In this document: in pieces, positions 7,990 to 16,448 of the stretch
How positions within the stretch are numbered: position 1 is the stretch's first letter
Layout of the letters: each line of letters begins with the position of its first letter
Source: JANQTF01 sp036835375
Lineage (GTDB): Bacteria > Bacteroidota > Bacteroidia > J057
Assembly: GCA_036835375.1 (NCBI GenBank)
Contig: DAITMB010000069.1
Location: 1 to 25,970 of the forward strand
Direction of reading: 5' to 3'
DNA length: 25,970 nucleotides
Position numbers and translations under genes: made by a program
The notes under the pieces: model-generated
The model's database searches: none
What the model was told of the DNA's origin: nothing
The model's input: only the letters and a program-made list of their open reading frames with translations

Positions 7990-9483
7990 TTGGATCTAAC
8001 ATCTACCACGGTATCCCCGAACTTATTGCTCCAGAGCTTGCTCTCGCAGGAATCAATGCTGGTTGGTGTATTTGATTCAGATGGTTGTTTGCAATTTGCG
8101 AATCAGTCCTTCCTCACCACATTCCAATTGGATGAATCTGCGCGTGGGCAAGTGATGCAGCGCATCATGCCATTCGTGGGGAATCGATTTTTCGAAAAGT
8201 GGCAAGAAGCGCTGAAAGGAACTTTCTATGGCAGGATCGAGAGCCAGTGGATCCTGCCGGGGGGTAAACCGCTATGGCATGCATGGGAGCTCTGTCCCCT
8301 GGGAGATGAAAATTCGGCACAAGGCCTGCTTTTTTTGTCACATATTTATCCAGAATTGGCCTCCGAGGCAATTCATGACCGACAAATGGAGCATCATTTT
8401 CAAAGCTTCATGGCATACTCCCCTATGTTGGCTTGGATCAAGGATGAAGACTTTCGCATTCGATATTTAAATCCTCCTTATGAGAAGATTCTTGGCAAGT
8501 CCCTTTCTCAAGTATTCGGAAAGACAGAGGAGGAGATTCCTTTAGCTTCCTTAGCGGCTGAAGAGCGGCGGGCCAATGACCTTTTCATTCTCGAAACCCG
8601 AAAATCGATTGTCACTGAAGAATATGTACCGTCAAAAGATGGGTCATGGAGACACGTCCTCTCGCATAAGTTCCCGGTAGAGTATGAGCCCGGTAAGCTT
8701 GGTGTGGGAGGATTGGCGATTGATATCTCGGCGAGGGTGATTGCTGAGGAGCGTCTGGCAGAGGCCAATGCACACCTTGCGAAGGTGGCAGAGAATAACC
8801 AGGAAAAAGCTGACCGGGCGATGGAAGAGTTGAATAATTTTGCTTATTCAATGGCACACGATCTTCGAGCTCCCATTCGGCACATTTCGGGCTATGCGCA
8901 TTTTTTATCAGAACTGGATGAGGTGCTTTCTCCAGATCAACGAGTTTATGTCGCCAATATCCAGCGGGCGGCCCAAAAAATGGCTACGATGGTGGATGAA
9001 TTAGTAGTGTTTGCAAGGACGCAAAAGCAAGAAATTTTCTTGGAGCCGCTAGACTTATCGGCGATGGTACAAGAGCAGATTTTAGTGCTGGATTCTCCGC
9101 CTTCTCACATTGATTGGAAGGTGGCTCCTCTCCCGATCGTCAAGGGAGATCGCAAGCTCATCATGCAAGTGCTTCAAAATATCTTGGAAAATGCTATCAA
9201 ATTCACAAGCAAAAAAAGTGTCCCCCAGATCGTCGTAGAGGCCGAAGAGGAAGAGGAGGTGCTCAAAATCTTGATTCGTGACAATGGAGCCGGGTTTGAT
9301 CCAAATAAAAAGGAAAGTTTGTTCCGATTGTTTCAGCGGCTTCATCACGAGGAAGATTTTCCCGGCACCGGTATTGGCTTGGCCAAGGTGCGCGCGATTC
9401 TCCAAAACCATGGAGGCGCCATTGATGCGGAAGGCGAACTCGACAAAGGCGCGTGCTTCACAATTTCTCTCCCCAGGAGGTGA
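7990..9483 (+). CDS. Soluble PAS-PAS sensor histidine kinase
   Basis: A 497-residue two-component sensor kinase without membrane segments. A first PAS domain spans about 10-120 (VGVFDSDGCLQFANQSF) and a second about 138-255 (FRIRYLNPPYEKILGKS, followed by the WRHVLSHKFPV strand region). A helical linker leads to the HisKA dimerisation domain with AHDLRAP, phospho-acceptor His290. The ATPase domain has the N box around Asn401, DNGAGFD beginning at Asp431, and GTGIGLAKVRAI. The H-box resembles those of phytochrome-type kinases, but no chromophore domain is present. The start is a TTG at 7990: it keeps the helix leading into the first PAS domain, which the first ATG (8056) would cut. No response regulator lies nearby, so the partner is encoded elsewhere. 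The input signal is unknown; the PAS domains could bind a cofactor or metabolite. Confidence 0.88.
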   Translation: MDLTSTTVSPNLLLQSLLSQESMLVGVFDSDGCLQFANQSFLTTFQLDESARGQVMQRIMPFVGNRFFEKWQEALKGTFYGRIESQWILPGGKPLWHAWELCPLGDENSAQGLLFLSHIYPELASEAIHDRQMEHHFQSFMAYSPMLAWIKDEDFRIRYLNPPYEKILGKSLSQVFGKTEEEIPLASLAAEERRANDLFILETRKSIVTEEYVPSKDGSWRHVLSHKFPVEYEPGKLGVGGLAIDISARVIAEERLAEANAHLAKVAENNQEKADRAMEELNNFAYSMAHDLRAPIRHISGYAHFLSELDEVLSPDQRVYVANIQRAAQKMATMVDELVVFARTQKQEIFLEPLDLSAMVQEQILVLDSPPSHIDWKVAPLPIVKGDRKLIMQVLQNILENAIKFTSKKSVPQIVVEAEEEEEVLKILIRDNGAGFDPNKKESLFRLFQRLHHEEDFPGTGIGLAKVRAILQNHGGAIDAEGELDKGACFTISLPRR

Positions 9484-9582
9484 ATCTTGTAGGCTAGAAA
9501 TTTTTCGTCCTTCATTTCACCCACCCAACGCAGATAGTGCGGTGAGAACTTGATGAGCATCCCATGTCGTTTTCCAAGTGGA

Positions 9583-10416
9583 TTATTGCGGAACGACCAG
9601 CACCGGTATGGCGAGTTCTTGAAGTAACTGCTTCGCCAGAGAACGCTGAAAAAGCTTTCTGAATCCCTTTTTTCTCAGATAAAGTAACCCAAGAAGGTCT
9701 GTTCGATACATCTCTGCGAAGGCTTTGAGTCCGCGTCCCGGATCCCTATGAAACAGCGCATAGAAACACACTTGATAGCTCGGGTCGAGGTCAAGGCGAA
9801 ACATACGCTCCAAGACAGGTTCTCGAAAGGGCTTCCCCCGCTCCTCGGGCGTGCTCACGTTGACACAGGAGATATGTGCCCCCGAAGCCTTGGCCAGTTG
9901 ACTGAACACCACAGGCACGCGCGTGGTCTCCTCGTCGAATCGCGTACCATATACCAGGTGGTCAATCGGTCGCCAGGTGGCATCCTGTGGAATAATCAGG
10001 ATTGGAGCCTCGGCTAGTTGATAAAGCGAAGCCATCAACCCGCCTTTCCAGCGAAGTGATTTTCTAGACTTTTCGCTAAGGCCTACCAACACCATGTCTG
10101 CTCCCACTTCCTTGGCCACCTCAGGGATGCTGATTTCTGGCTTTCCCATTCGCAGCAATGGATGCACCGAGACGGCTTCCTGTACCTGGGCGCGGAGGTG
10201 CTTGAGATAGCGGAGAAAGTGCTTTTGAGCCGTGAATTCCCCCTCTTTGATCAGCGGCTCCCGAAGATCTGCGGGGAGATAGTCGAGCTTGTCCACCTTT
10301 TGAGGATAGACATGCAGCACCGTGAGGTCTGCTTGGATCTGAGCTGCAAATTGCAGGGCATAGTGCAGGGCGTGCTCAGAAGATGGCGAGAAGGATATGC
10401 AGACCAATAATTTCAT
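9583..10416 (-). CDS. Tandem-domain universal stress protein (UspA family)
   Basis: A 277-residue cytosolic protein of two UspA-like halves. The first runs from MKLLVCISFSP to ILIIPQ (about 1-142), the second from HLVYGTRF to VLVVPQ at the C-terminus. Both end in the usual hydrophobic strand with a proline. The ATP-binding signature G-2x-G-9x-G(S/T) is degenerate in both: VGLSEKSRKS in the first and LGLLYLRKK in the second lack the second glycine. It may therefore belong to the non-ATP-binding class. Such proteins help cells survive stress by poorly understood means. I placed the start at the ATG at 10416, where the first strand of the fold begins; the frame extends 13 codons upstream without family resemblance. 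It converges on the histidine kinase gene and diverges from the transglycosylase gene. Confidence 0.87.
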   Translation of the reverse strand: MKLLVCISFSPSSEHALHYALQFAAQIQADLTVLHVYPQKVDKLDYLPADLREPLIKEGEFTAQKHFLRYLKHLRAQVQEAVSVHPLLRMGKPEISIPEVAKEVGADMVLVGLSEKSRKSLRWKGGLMASLYQLAEAPILIIPQDATWRPIDHLVYGTRFDEETTRVPVVFSQLAKASGAHISCVNVSTPEERGKPFREPVLERMFRLDLDPSYQVCFYALFHRDPGRGLKAFAEMYRTDLLGLLYLRKKGFRKLFQRSLAKQLLQELAIPVLVVPQ

Positions 10417-10606
10417 TGCTGCTGGGAAAATGCTTCGCTGCCAAATGCTACGCAAGCATCAAGAGAAATAATCTGATAAATAAGTGCAACGGAGCAGGTG
10501 TACAAAAATAATTAGCAAATCGTTTGGTAAAAAGCAAAAAATAATAGTAATTGAAGGTAAGTTCAGGCCTGGACAAACATTGGAAACACTTATTAATCGG
10601 AATGAC

Positions 10607-11350
10607 ATGCGAAATTACGAAAACAAACTTGCCCTGCATCAGGGCCGGCGAGCGGTGGTCTTTTGGCTACCCGAACGCGTCCCCAAATTCCTGCGCAAGA
10701 CCTTTTGGACGGTAGGGTTGATCGTTTTAACCCACTTTGCAACACAAATTTTCTGGAAGCCAGGGGATGCCAAGGCAGTAGGCCTTCGGGACATCCCTGC
10801 CCAGCGGGAATCGCTCTACCTGTTGGAGCACGCACAGCCTCACGTGCGTGATCTGGAAGCATTTGGCCAAAAGGTCATTCACATCGCAGAAGACTTGATG
10901 ATCCCGCCGGAGTGGCTCATGGCCGTGATGTATGCAGAATCGAAGCTAAATCCTGGTATCGCCAACCTTCAAGGCAGCGGTGCCATTGGATTGATTCAAT
11001 TTATGCCGGCCACCGCCCACGAACTTGGCGTCACCACCGAGAGGCTACAGCGGATGGATGCCCTTCAGCAAATGGAATATGTGTACCTCTACCTTCAAAA
11101 AGTACGCGATCGCTATGGGCCATACCAATCGCTGACTGATCTGTATCTGGGAATCCTTTTTCCCAAGGCCAGGGGCCAAGACTATTGCTACACCATCTTT
11201 GCCAAGCCGAGCACCTCCTACCAACAAAATAAAGGGCTTGACAAAAACAAGGACGGACGAGTGACGGTCAGCGATGTAGATCGACATCTGCGTGAACTCT
11301 TTCCTGAAGCCTATATCATGAATCAGGAAGAAGGGATGGGTTTTCCCTGA
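10607..11350 (+). CDS. Membrane-anchored lytic transglycosylase (SLT domain) with C-terminal EF-hand-like loop
   Basis: A 247-residue protein. A single hydrophobic segment at about 32-49, preceded by basic residues, should anchor it in the cytoplasmic membrane with the rest outside. The SLT-type lysozyme fold shows the catalytic glutamate in YAESKLNP (Glu111), then SGAIGLIQFMPATA and a later aromatic-rich helix. Such enzymes cleave peptidoglycan glycan strands to give anhydro-muropeptides. Near the C-terminus DKNKDGRVTVSD (212-223) matches a calcium-binding EF-hand or dockerin loop, with Asp/Asn at positions 1, 3, 5 and 12. From memory, similar transglycosylase-plus-loop tails occur in phage and prophage proteins, but no other phage gene is nearby. 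I chose the ATG at 10607; a GTG at 10484 would add 41 residues of unconvincing composition. Single-gene unit. Confidence 0.82.
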   Translation: MRNYENKLALHQGRRAVVFWLPERVPKFLRKTFWTVGLIVLTHFATQIFWKPGDAKAVGLRDIPAQRESLYLLEHAQPHVRDLEAFGQKVIHIAEDLMIPPEWLMAVMYAESKLNPGIANLQGSGAIGLIQFMPATAHELGVTTERLQRMDALQQMEYVYLYLQKVRDRYGPYQSLTDLYLGILFPKARGQDYCYTIFAKPSTSYQQNKGLDKNKDGRVTVSDVDRHLRELFPEAYIMNQEEGMGFP

Positions 11351-11374
11351 ATAGTCAAGTTTAACAACACAACT

Positions 11375-11405
11375 AGCGCCCTGAGACCTTCTGTCACAGG
11401 GCGCT
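11375..11405. terminator. Hairpin, possible bidirectional terminator between the transglycosylase gene and kbl
   Basis: A perfect 9-base stem, AGCGCCCTG (11375-11383) and CAGGGCGCT (11397-11405), around a 13-base loop, placed between two convergent genes. The flanks are A/T-rich on both sides but lack a solid T-run, so termination in either direction is plausible but not certain. Confidence 0.6.
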
Positions 11406-11454
11406 CATGTTTAATTCTCCATTGAGAAAGTTTATTTCGGTCTGATGGTAGCAG

Positions 11455-12645
11455 CTACTGGATCACGCCTAATTCCCGACCTACTTCCACAAACGCATCA
11501 ATGCATTGGTCGAGGTGTTCCCACTCATGCGCGGCAGAGATCTGGACTCGAATCCGAGCTTGGCCTTTGGGTACCACCGGGTAGAAAAATCCGATCACGT
11601 AAATACCCCTTTTCAACAAAGCAGCGGCAAAAGACTGAGCGAGGGGAGCATCATAGAGCATCACTGGCACAATGGGATGGCTTCCAGGCTTGATATCAAA
11701 TCCTGCCTCAGTCATTTTCGCCCGAAAATAAGCCGTGTTGTCTTCTAGCTTGTCGCGCAGCTCCGTGGTCTCCGAAAGCATATCCAGCACGGCAATGCTC
11801 GCTCCCACAATGGATGGTGCCAGCGTATTGGAAAATAAGTATGGGCGACTTCGCTGGCGAAGGATTTCAATCACCTCCTTTTTCCCAGATGTGAACCCAC
11901 CCGACGCACCGCCCAAGGCTTTTCCTAGGGTACCCGTGATGATATCTACCCGACCCAATACGCCGCAGTGTTCGATGGCACCGCGGCCAGTTTTTCCGAC
12001 AAAGCCCGTCGCGTGGCATTCATCCACTAATACCAGCGCATCATATTGGTCTGCTAAGTCGCAGATTTTGTCGAGTTGCGCGATGGTGCCGTCCATCGAA
12101 AATACACCATCGGTAACAATAATGCGGCTGCGGGCAGATCCAGCTTCCTTTAGCTTCGCTTCTAGGTCAGCCATGTCATTGTGGAGATACCGCAAACGCT
12201 GCGCCTTGCAGAGTCGAACGCCGTCGATGATGGAAGCATGGTTGAGCTGATCTGAAATGATGGCATCCTCTTCCCCAAAAAGCGGCTCAAATACGCCACC
12301 GTTGGCGTCGAAGGCAGCGGCATACAGGATTGTGTCCTCGGTGTGGAGGAAAGTGGAAATTCGCTCTTCCAGTTGCTTGTGAATATCTTGGGTTCCGCAA
12401 ATGAACCTCACAGAAGACATCCCGAAGCCGTGTGTATCAATGGCAGACTTGGCGGCTGATACGACAGAAGGGTGAGAAGAAAGTCCCAGGTAGTTGTTCG
12501 CGCAAAAATTCAGCACCTGTTCTCCGGAAGAAATCGAAATCTCTGCTCCTTGTTCAGAGGTGATGATCCTTTCTGATTTAAACAGTCCAGCACGCTGAAT
12601 CTCATTCAGTTCATGTTGAATGCGTTGAAGGAATGCGTAGTCCAT
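11455..12645 (-). CDS. kbl: Glycine C-acetyltransferase (2-amino-3-ketobutyrate CoA ligase)
   Basis: A 396-residue PLP enzyme of the alpha-oxoamine synthase family. It converts 2-amino-3-ketobutyrate and CoA to glycine and acetyl-CoA, the second step of threonine breakdown through threonine dehydrogenase. Visible features are NFCANNYLGLSSHP at about 46-59, SVRFICGTQDIHKQLE, the cofactor-contacting VDECHATG with Asp208 and His211, and the PLP lysine in GTLGKALGGASGG (Lys242). The spacing matches the E. coli enzyme closely. Length is full. The related enzymes 8-amino-7-oxononanoate synthase and serine palmitoyltransferase share the fold, but the SSVRFICGTQ and VFSMDG segments favour Kbl. No threonine dehydrogenase gene is next to it. 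It diverges from the secreted repeat-protein gene across 110 bases. Confidence 0.93.
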   Translation of the reverse strand: MDYAFLQRIQHELNEIQRAGLFKSERIITSEQGAEISISSGEQVLNFCANNYLGLSSHPSVVSAAKSAIDTHGFGMSSVRFICGTQDIHKQLEERISTFLHTEDTILYAAAFDANGGVFEPLFGEEDAIISDQLNHASIIDGVRLCKAQRLRYLHNDMADLEAKLKEAGSARSRIIVTDGVFSMDGTIAQLDKICDLADQYDALVLVDECHATGFVGKTGRGAIEHCGVLGRVDIITGTLGKALGGASGGFTSGKKEVIEILRQRSRPYLFSNTLAPSIVGASIAVLDMLSETTELRDKLEDNTAYFRAKMTEAGFDIKPGSHPIVPVMLYDAPLAQSFAAALLKRGIYVIGFFYPVVPKGQARIRVQISAAHEWEHLDQCIDAFVEVGRELGVIQ

Positions 12646-12699
12646 GCGAAAAAAAAGTGTTGAGGGCGAAAAAAGCGAGCTGGCGATTCAGCTCAAAGG

Positions 12700-12731
12700 T
12701 TTGTAAAGTTAAGTGAAACATCGTAGATTTC
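12700..12731 (+). promoter_or_regulatory. Candidate Bacteroidota promoter of the secreted repeat-protein gene
   Basis: TTTG at 12700-12703, a 20-base spacer, then TAGATTTC at 12724-12731, one base off TAnnTTTG. Transcription would begin near 12738, about 18 bases before the GTG at 12756. This supports that unusual start codon. Confidence 0.45.
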
Positions 12732-12755
12732 GTTCTAATAACGTAAGCTTATCCT

Positions 12756-14501
12756 GTGAATCATCTCGGTGATTTTTTTGTTAGCTGGATCCCCTTAGGT
12801 TCAAAAAGACGCTTGATCTTGTGGGGATGGTTAGCCTTGACGATTGTCTTGCCGCTGGGCGTTTTTGCTCAGAGTGGCCCATATTCGATCGGTATCTCTA
12901 ACAATGACCCGTTTCCGGCGACTTTGTTAGACACAGTCAGTCATACGATCGCACTTACCTTGGTGAATCACGATCCTTCGAAATCCTTTTCTGGACCGAT
13001 AGATGTAATGATGAAGGTGAATGGTGACGAGCCAAGTGTGTTGGCTGGCTTCAACATCAATACACCGATTCCTCCAGGCGACTCTGTGAAGCTTCCTCCC
13101 TTCTCGCACGTGTTTAACAAGGCAAGATTCACTGGCGGAGGTCTCACCTATGACATCATTGTGTGGCCCATGAGCATTGGCCCTGGCGAGTCAGATACCC
13201 TTACACAAGCAGTTACTTTCATCCATACCAGACCTTCCGCCGACCGGATTGGGTTAAAAAAGGCTCCCAAGGGTTTTCCCGGGGAAGTAATGGTGGGAAA
13301 TGAATACGACTTGGCGTTTTATGTCGTGAATCTCGATACGGTCAACGAGCTGTATGAAAGAGTTTCCCTCATCATGGAGGGAGATGGAGTTCTCCCCGAT
13401 GCCATCGTCCTGAATCGAACATTGAAACATCCAGTCGCGCCGGGCGATAGTGTTGGAATCGCAGTTCCAGGTCACGTATTTGATGTGGCAACTGGTGGTG
13501 GCGGTCTTACCTACGACATTATCGTATGGCCCATGGCCATCGGAGCGAGTGAGGTGGATACCTTCGCATCCCAGATTAAAATATTTGATGGTGCTGCAAT
13601 TGAGGCGCAGACGTATCCCGGTGCACCACTCCCGGATCCGGTCTATAGCGAAACAGTTTACGAAGTCGGCTTCCATTTGATTAATTCTGGGGTCGCATCT
13701 ACGGTAGAACCTGTGGATATCTTGATTGCGCAACAGGGTGGCGAGTCCCTCAGAATTTATACCCACGAGGAAGCTTGGGCAGTCGGCGATACGATATCGG
13801 TTTATTTTAATCCTTTTGTATTAGCATCAATGGTCCAAATGCCTACTAATAATGGTGTTTATCATTGGAATCTTTTCGCCCGGGAACGAGGCACCGAGAA
13901 CAACCTCAATCGACTTTCCTTCACATATCATGTAGAAAATTCAACTCCCAGCGTTGGCTCCTTCCTCTCTCTTCCGAGTGGTGGGACCGTGTCGCTACAA
14001 TGGACTGTGCCTTGGGATATTTCCGAAAATAGCTATGAAATTGTGAAAGTGGAAGAGAGCGAATCCGAAGTCATTGCTGTCATTCCTGCGGTCTCGTCGC
14101 CTGAGTCACCAGTTTGGTATGAGACAACCGATAGGTTCCCTCGCCTTGGACTCAACACCTACGAACTCATCCAAGTACAGCAGAATGCTGCTCGCAAGTC
14201 AATGGGGACTGCATCGGCGACCATTTTTCCTCAGCACCTCCTCAACCCAGGCCCCACGATGAGTGGAAATACTGGTCAAAGATCTGAGCGCACAATCAAA
14301 ATTTCGCTGGACCAAGCTTCGGATCTGCAGCTTACGTGGTATGACCCATCTGGCCGCATTCTTCACAGAGAGCAACGCTTTTTGCCAGAGGGGCCGCAAG
14401 AGTGGACCGTAGAAATACCTGCTACCGCTACTGAAGGAGTGATTTATTGGTCGCTCAGCAATGGAATCAACCGATGGAGCGGAAGCACCATCAATCAATA
14501 A
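12756..14501 (+). CDS. Secreted protein with three tandem Ig-like repeats and a T9SS-like C-terminal sorting domain
   Basis: A 581-residue protein I do not recognise as a named family. A signal peptide with basic KRR at 17-19 and a hydrophobic core ends near VFAQ (36-39). Two clear repeats follow: GDSV, then HVF, then GGGLTYDIIVWPM recur with a period of 121 residues (Leu130 and Leu251). A third, diverged copy has its equivalent at NNGVYHWNLFA (Val368), 117 residues on. Each repeat looks like an all-beta, Ig-like domain. A fourth beta domain at about 400-490 (VSLQWTVP) resembles fibronectin type III. The last 85 residues (LNPGP, then LTWYDPSGRIL) resemble type A T9SS sorting domains, though without the usual PNP. 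The start is GTG: no in-frame ATG precedes the signal peptide, and a promoter sits just upstream. Likely surface-attached or released; the role is unknown. Confidence 0.78.
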   Translation: MNHLGDFFVSWIPLGSKRRLILWGWLALTIVLPLGVFAQSGPYSIGISNNDPFPATLLDTVSHTIALTLVNHDPSKSFSGPIDVMMKVNGDEPSVLAGFNINTPIPPGDSVKLPPFSHVFNKARFTGGGLTYDIIVWPMSIGPGESDTLTQAVTFIHTRPSADRIGLKKAPKGFPGEVMVGNEYDLAFYVVNLDTVNELYERVSLIMEGDGVLPDAIVLNRTLKHPVAPGDSVGIAVPGHVFDVATGGGGLTYDIIVWPMAIGASEVDTFASQIKIFDGAAIEAQTYPGAPLPDPVYSETVYEVGFHLINSGVASTVEPVDILIAQQGGESLRIYTHEEAWAVGDTISVYFNPFVLASMVQMPTNNGVYHWNLFARERGTENNLNRLSFTYHVENSTPSVGSFLSLPSGGTVSLQWTVPWDISENSYEIVKVEESESEVIAVIPAVSSPESPVWYETTDRFPRLGLNTYELIQVQQNAARKSMGTASATIFPQHLLNPGPTMSGNTGQRSERTIKISLDQASDLQLTWYDPSGRILHREQRFLPEGPQEWTVEIPATATEGVIYWSLSNGINRWSGSTINQ

Positions 14502-14589
14502 ATGCATTCGCTAGATTCTTCTTATAAGCTCGTTAGCTAGCAAGCCTCACTTTGTCTCCTTTCTGAATTTTGTACCAGAGTTGAACCAG

Positions 14590-14627
14590 AAGAAGCCTCC
14601 TCTGCTCAGGTAGATGAGGCTTCTTTT
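14590..14627 (+). terminator. Rho-independent terminator of the secreted repeat-protein gene
   Basis: A 10-base stem, AAGAAGCCTC (14590-14599) with GAGGCTTCTT (14616-14625), loop of 16 bases, ending in a short T-run. It lies about 90 bases after the stop at 14501. The rest of the 14502-14765 gap shows nothing else I can support. Confidence 0.75.
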
Positions 14628-14765
14628 GATGTGTGAGCGGTGTCGATTTTCTTGAAGAAAAGCTTTATCTGGAAACACCCCTACCAAAAACTCCTCCTGG
14701 ACAAGTTGATTCGATGCCCCCCTAAAAGCTGGGTGGGGCCAGATTTGGAACTGTCGGGAAAGTTG

Positions 14766-16301
14766 TTACCAAGAATTGTGAGATCTGTGTTCGGCTTCTG
14801 CTGCCAGAAGTTGATAATATGATTTGGTATCGTCGAGCTTAGACTGGAGATAAAGCTCAAAAAGGAAAATCTCATTTCCGCCGATCTCAGAAGGAGGGAA
14901 ATCTCTCACAAATCCCTCATAGGCAGACCGAAGCATCATCTTTTTTCCTTCAGATGCAGCCGTATTGAGTCTGGAAACAATGTCTAAGAATCGATCTGAT
15001 TTGGCGTAAAACTCGTCTTTAAGGAGTTTTTTGTATTTTTTTCGGAGCGCTTTCTGGGCTGCTTCTACCTCCGAAAACCGCTTGGCTTCATGGAGATTGA
15101 CGATCTCAAATAGTTGGATGAAGAATTGAAGTTCCTCATCCAGCAGTTGATACCCAGCGTGGCTGATGATGCAGCGAATGGTCGCAGTGGCTTGCTCAAA
15201 CGCTCCCTGACAGAAATATTGATCTGCCAGAGAGATCAAGAGATACACCTCATACATTTCTTGGTGGAGGATGTCAGGATTGTCCAAAGCGGAGGCTAAG
15301 ACTTCTGCGGCGGCATCTATTTGCCCCTTCAGCTTGAGGTGGAATATTTTTGCTGAGAAAAAGTGAAAAGCAAATTCATTGTAATTCTGTCGCTTGAAAA
15401 GCTTGAGGTCTTTTTCTAATGCTTCAATGATTGATTCAGCTTCCGAAAGGTTCAAGATTTTGTGCAGAGCATTAATTCTCCATATTCTGAGCATCAATCT
15501 GGTAGGATGATTGTCTGCTTGGAAAATATTTTCTTGTTCGAACTCCCGAAAAATTCTTTCGGTGTATTCTGATAGCTCCATCCATGCGGATTTTTGGATC
15601 AGAATAGACACGACTGTTCGAAGTACCAATATTCTACCAGACGAAGAAAGAAACAGGTGCTTGTGTTCCTCGAGTTGCGTTTGGATTTTTTGGAGTGTCT
15701 CGATCACAGTGGAGCTACTGCGACTCCTTGAGAAGTTGCGTCGCATGAGCCCTTGCGTCACCATCCCCAGCACTTCAGAGTTGGCTCGAATAAAATCGAT
15801 TTTGGTTTGATTGAACCGCCGCCGTTCAATCACTTGCTCAATATCCACGTCGTGGTGGATAGCCAGCCGGACCATGTCATCGTAGATGACCTCCAAGATT
15901 TGAAACTGATCCTGCTCTAAAGCCACTTTTTCGGCTTTTCTTAGGCTATAGTAAGCTTCTCGATAGAGGCCCCGCTCTTGGTAAAGCATGGAGAGCTGCA
16001 AATTATTGAGGCTCTCTATAGAGTTTTTGTAATTGTAGTGATAAAAGAGGAGGGATTTCTCGAGGTTGGAAAGGAGCTTGTTCCGGAGTCGATAGTAGGT
16101 GTTCTTAGATTTGGGGTCGGTACTGCCGTAAAGTTGTTGAACTACGTCTTCTTCCACATTCTTAAAGCCGCCAGATCGGATGGCGTCAAAAAGAATCAGT
16201 AGTTTTTTTTCTTCATCGGCCTTGAATCGGTTAGACAGGATTTTGAACCTGCGCACTTCATCGCTGGTCAGATTTTCGATGATACGCTCCAATATATCCA
16301 C
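14766..16301 (-). CDS. Cytosolic all-helical (TPR-like) repeat protein, hypothetical
   Basis: A 511-residue protein, rich in Leu, Glu, Lys and Arg and almost wholly helical, with no signal peptide or membrane segment. The N-terminus (LERIIENLTSDEVRRFKILS) and the YYRLRNKLLSNLEKSL segment resemble a widespread but uncharacterised Bacteroidota group. In that group an N-terminal helical domain precedes tetratricopeptide-like helix pairs. Segments such as MLYQERGLYREAYYSLRKAE and YFCQGAFEQATATIRCII look like TPR units, suggesting a protein-binding scaffold. It lies 147 bases downstream of ribonuclease Z on the same strand and may be the third gene of a STAS, rnz, TPR run. A hairpin in the gap may set its expression. 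No enzyme motif is seen. The frame is certain; the function is unknown. Confidence 0.8.
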   Translation of the reverse strand: MDILERIIENLTSDEVRRFKILSNRFKADEEKKLLILFDAIRSGGFKNVEEDVVQQLYGSTDPKSKNTYYRLRNKLLSNLEKSLLFYHYNYKNSIESLNNLQLSMLYQERGLYREAYYSLRKAEKVALEQDQFQILEVIYDDMVRLAIHHDVDIEQVIERRRFNQTKIDFIRANSEVLGMVTQGLMRRNFSRSRSSSTVIETLQKIQTQLEEHKHLFLSSSGRILVLRTVVSILIQKSAWMELSEYTERIFREFEQENIFQADNHPTRLMLRIWRINALHKILNLSEAESIIEALEKDLKLFKRQNYNEFAFHFFSAKIFHLKLKGQIDAAAEVLASALDNPDILHQEMYEVYLLISLADQYFCQGAFEQATATIRCIISHAGYQLLDEELQFFIQLFEIVNLHEAKRFSEVEAAQKALRKKYKKLLKDEFYAKSDRFLDIVSRLNTAASEGKKMMLRSAYEGFVRDFPPSEIGGNEIFLFELYLQSKLDDTKSYYQLLAAEAEHRSHNSW

Positions 16302-16333
16302 GAGACAGCCAGATCAAAGGGGAAATACACACC

Positions 16334-16373
16334 GGGGAATGCCGGAAAATATATGGATTCTTTCCAATTCCCC
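16334..16373. other. Imperfect hairpin between rnz and the helical-repeat gene
   Basis: GGGGAAT (16334-16340) pairs with ATTCCCC (16367-16373), and inside it GGAAA (16344-16348) pairs with TTTCC (16361-16365), separated by a small internal loop. It lies 33-72 bases upstream of the ATG at 16301. No T-run follows on the minus strand, so it is more likely a leader or processing structure than a terminator. Confidence 0.4.
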
Positions 16374-16448
16374 TAAAATAATGAAATATTGGAACTTTCA
16401 ACCTATTGAATTCCACAGAAATCAGGGAACTGCTCAAAGAAATATCAT

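Noticed and set aside
7848..8075. Short plus-strand frame of 75 codons before the histidine kinase
   Set aside because: Overlaps the kinase start in another frame, no protein-like pattern and no start signals.
10516..10526. Small inverted repeat CAAATCGTTTG in the gap between the universal stress protein and transglycosylase genes
   Set aside because: Four-base arms are too short in such A/T-rich DNA to call an operator.
14640..14822. Short plus-strand frame after the secreted repeat-protein gene
   Set aside because: Lies behind the terminator and overlaps the end of the helical-repeat gene; composition is not protein-like.
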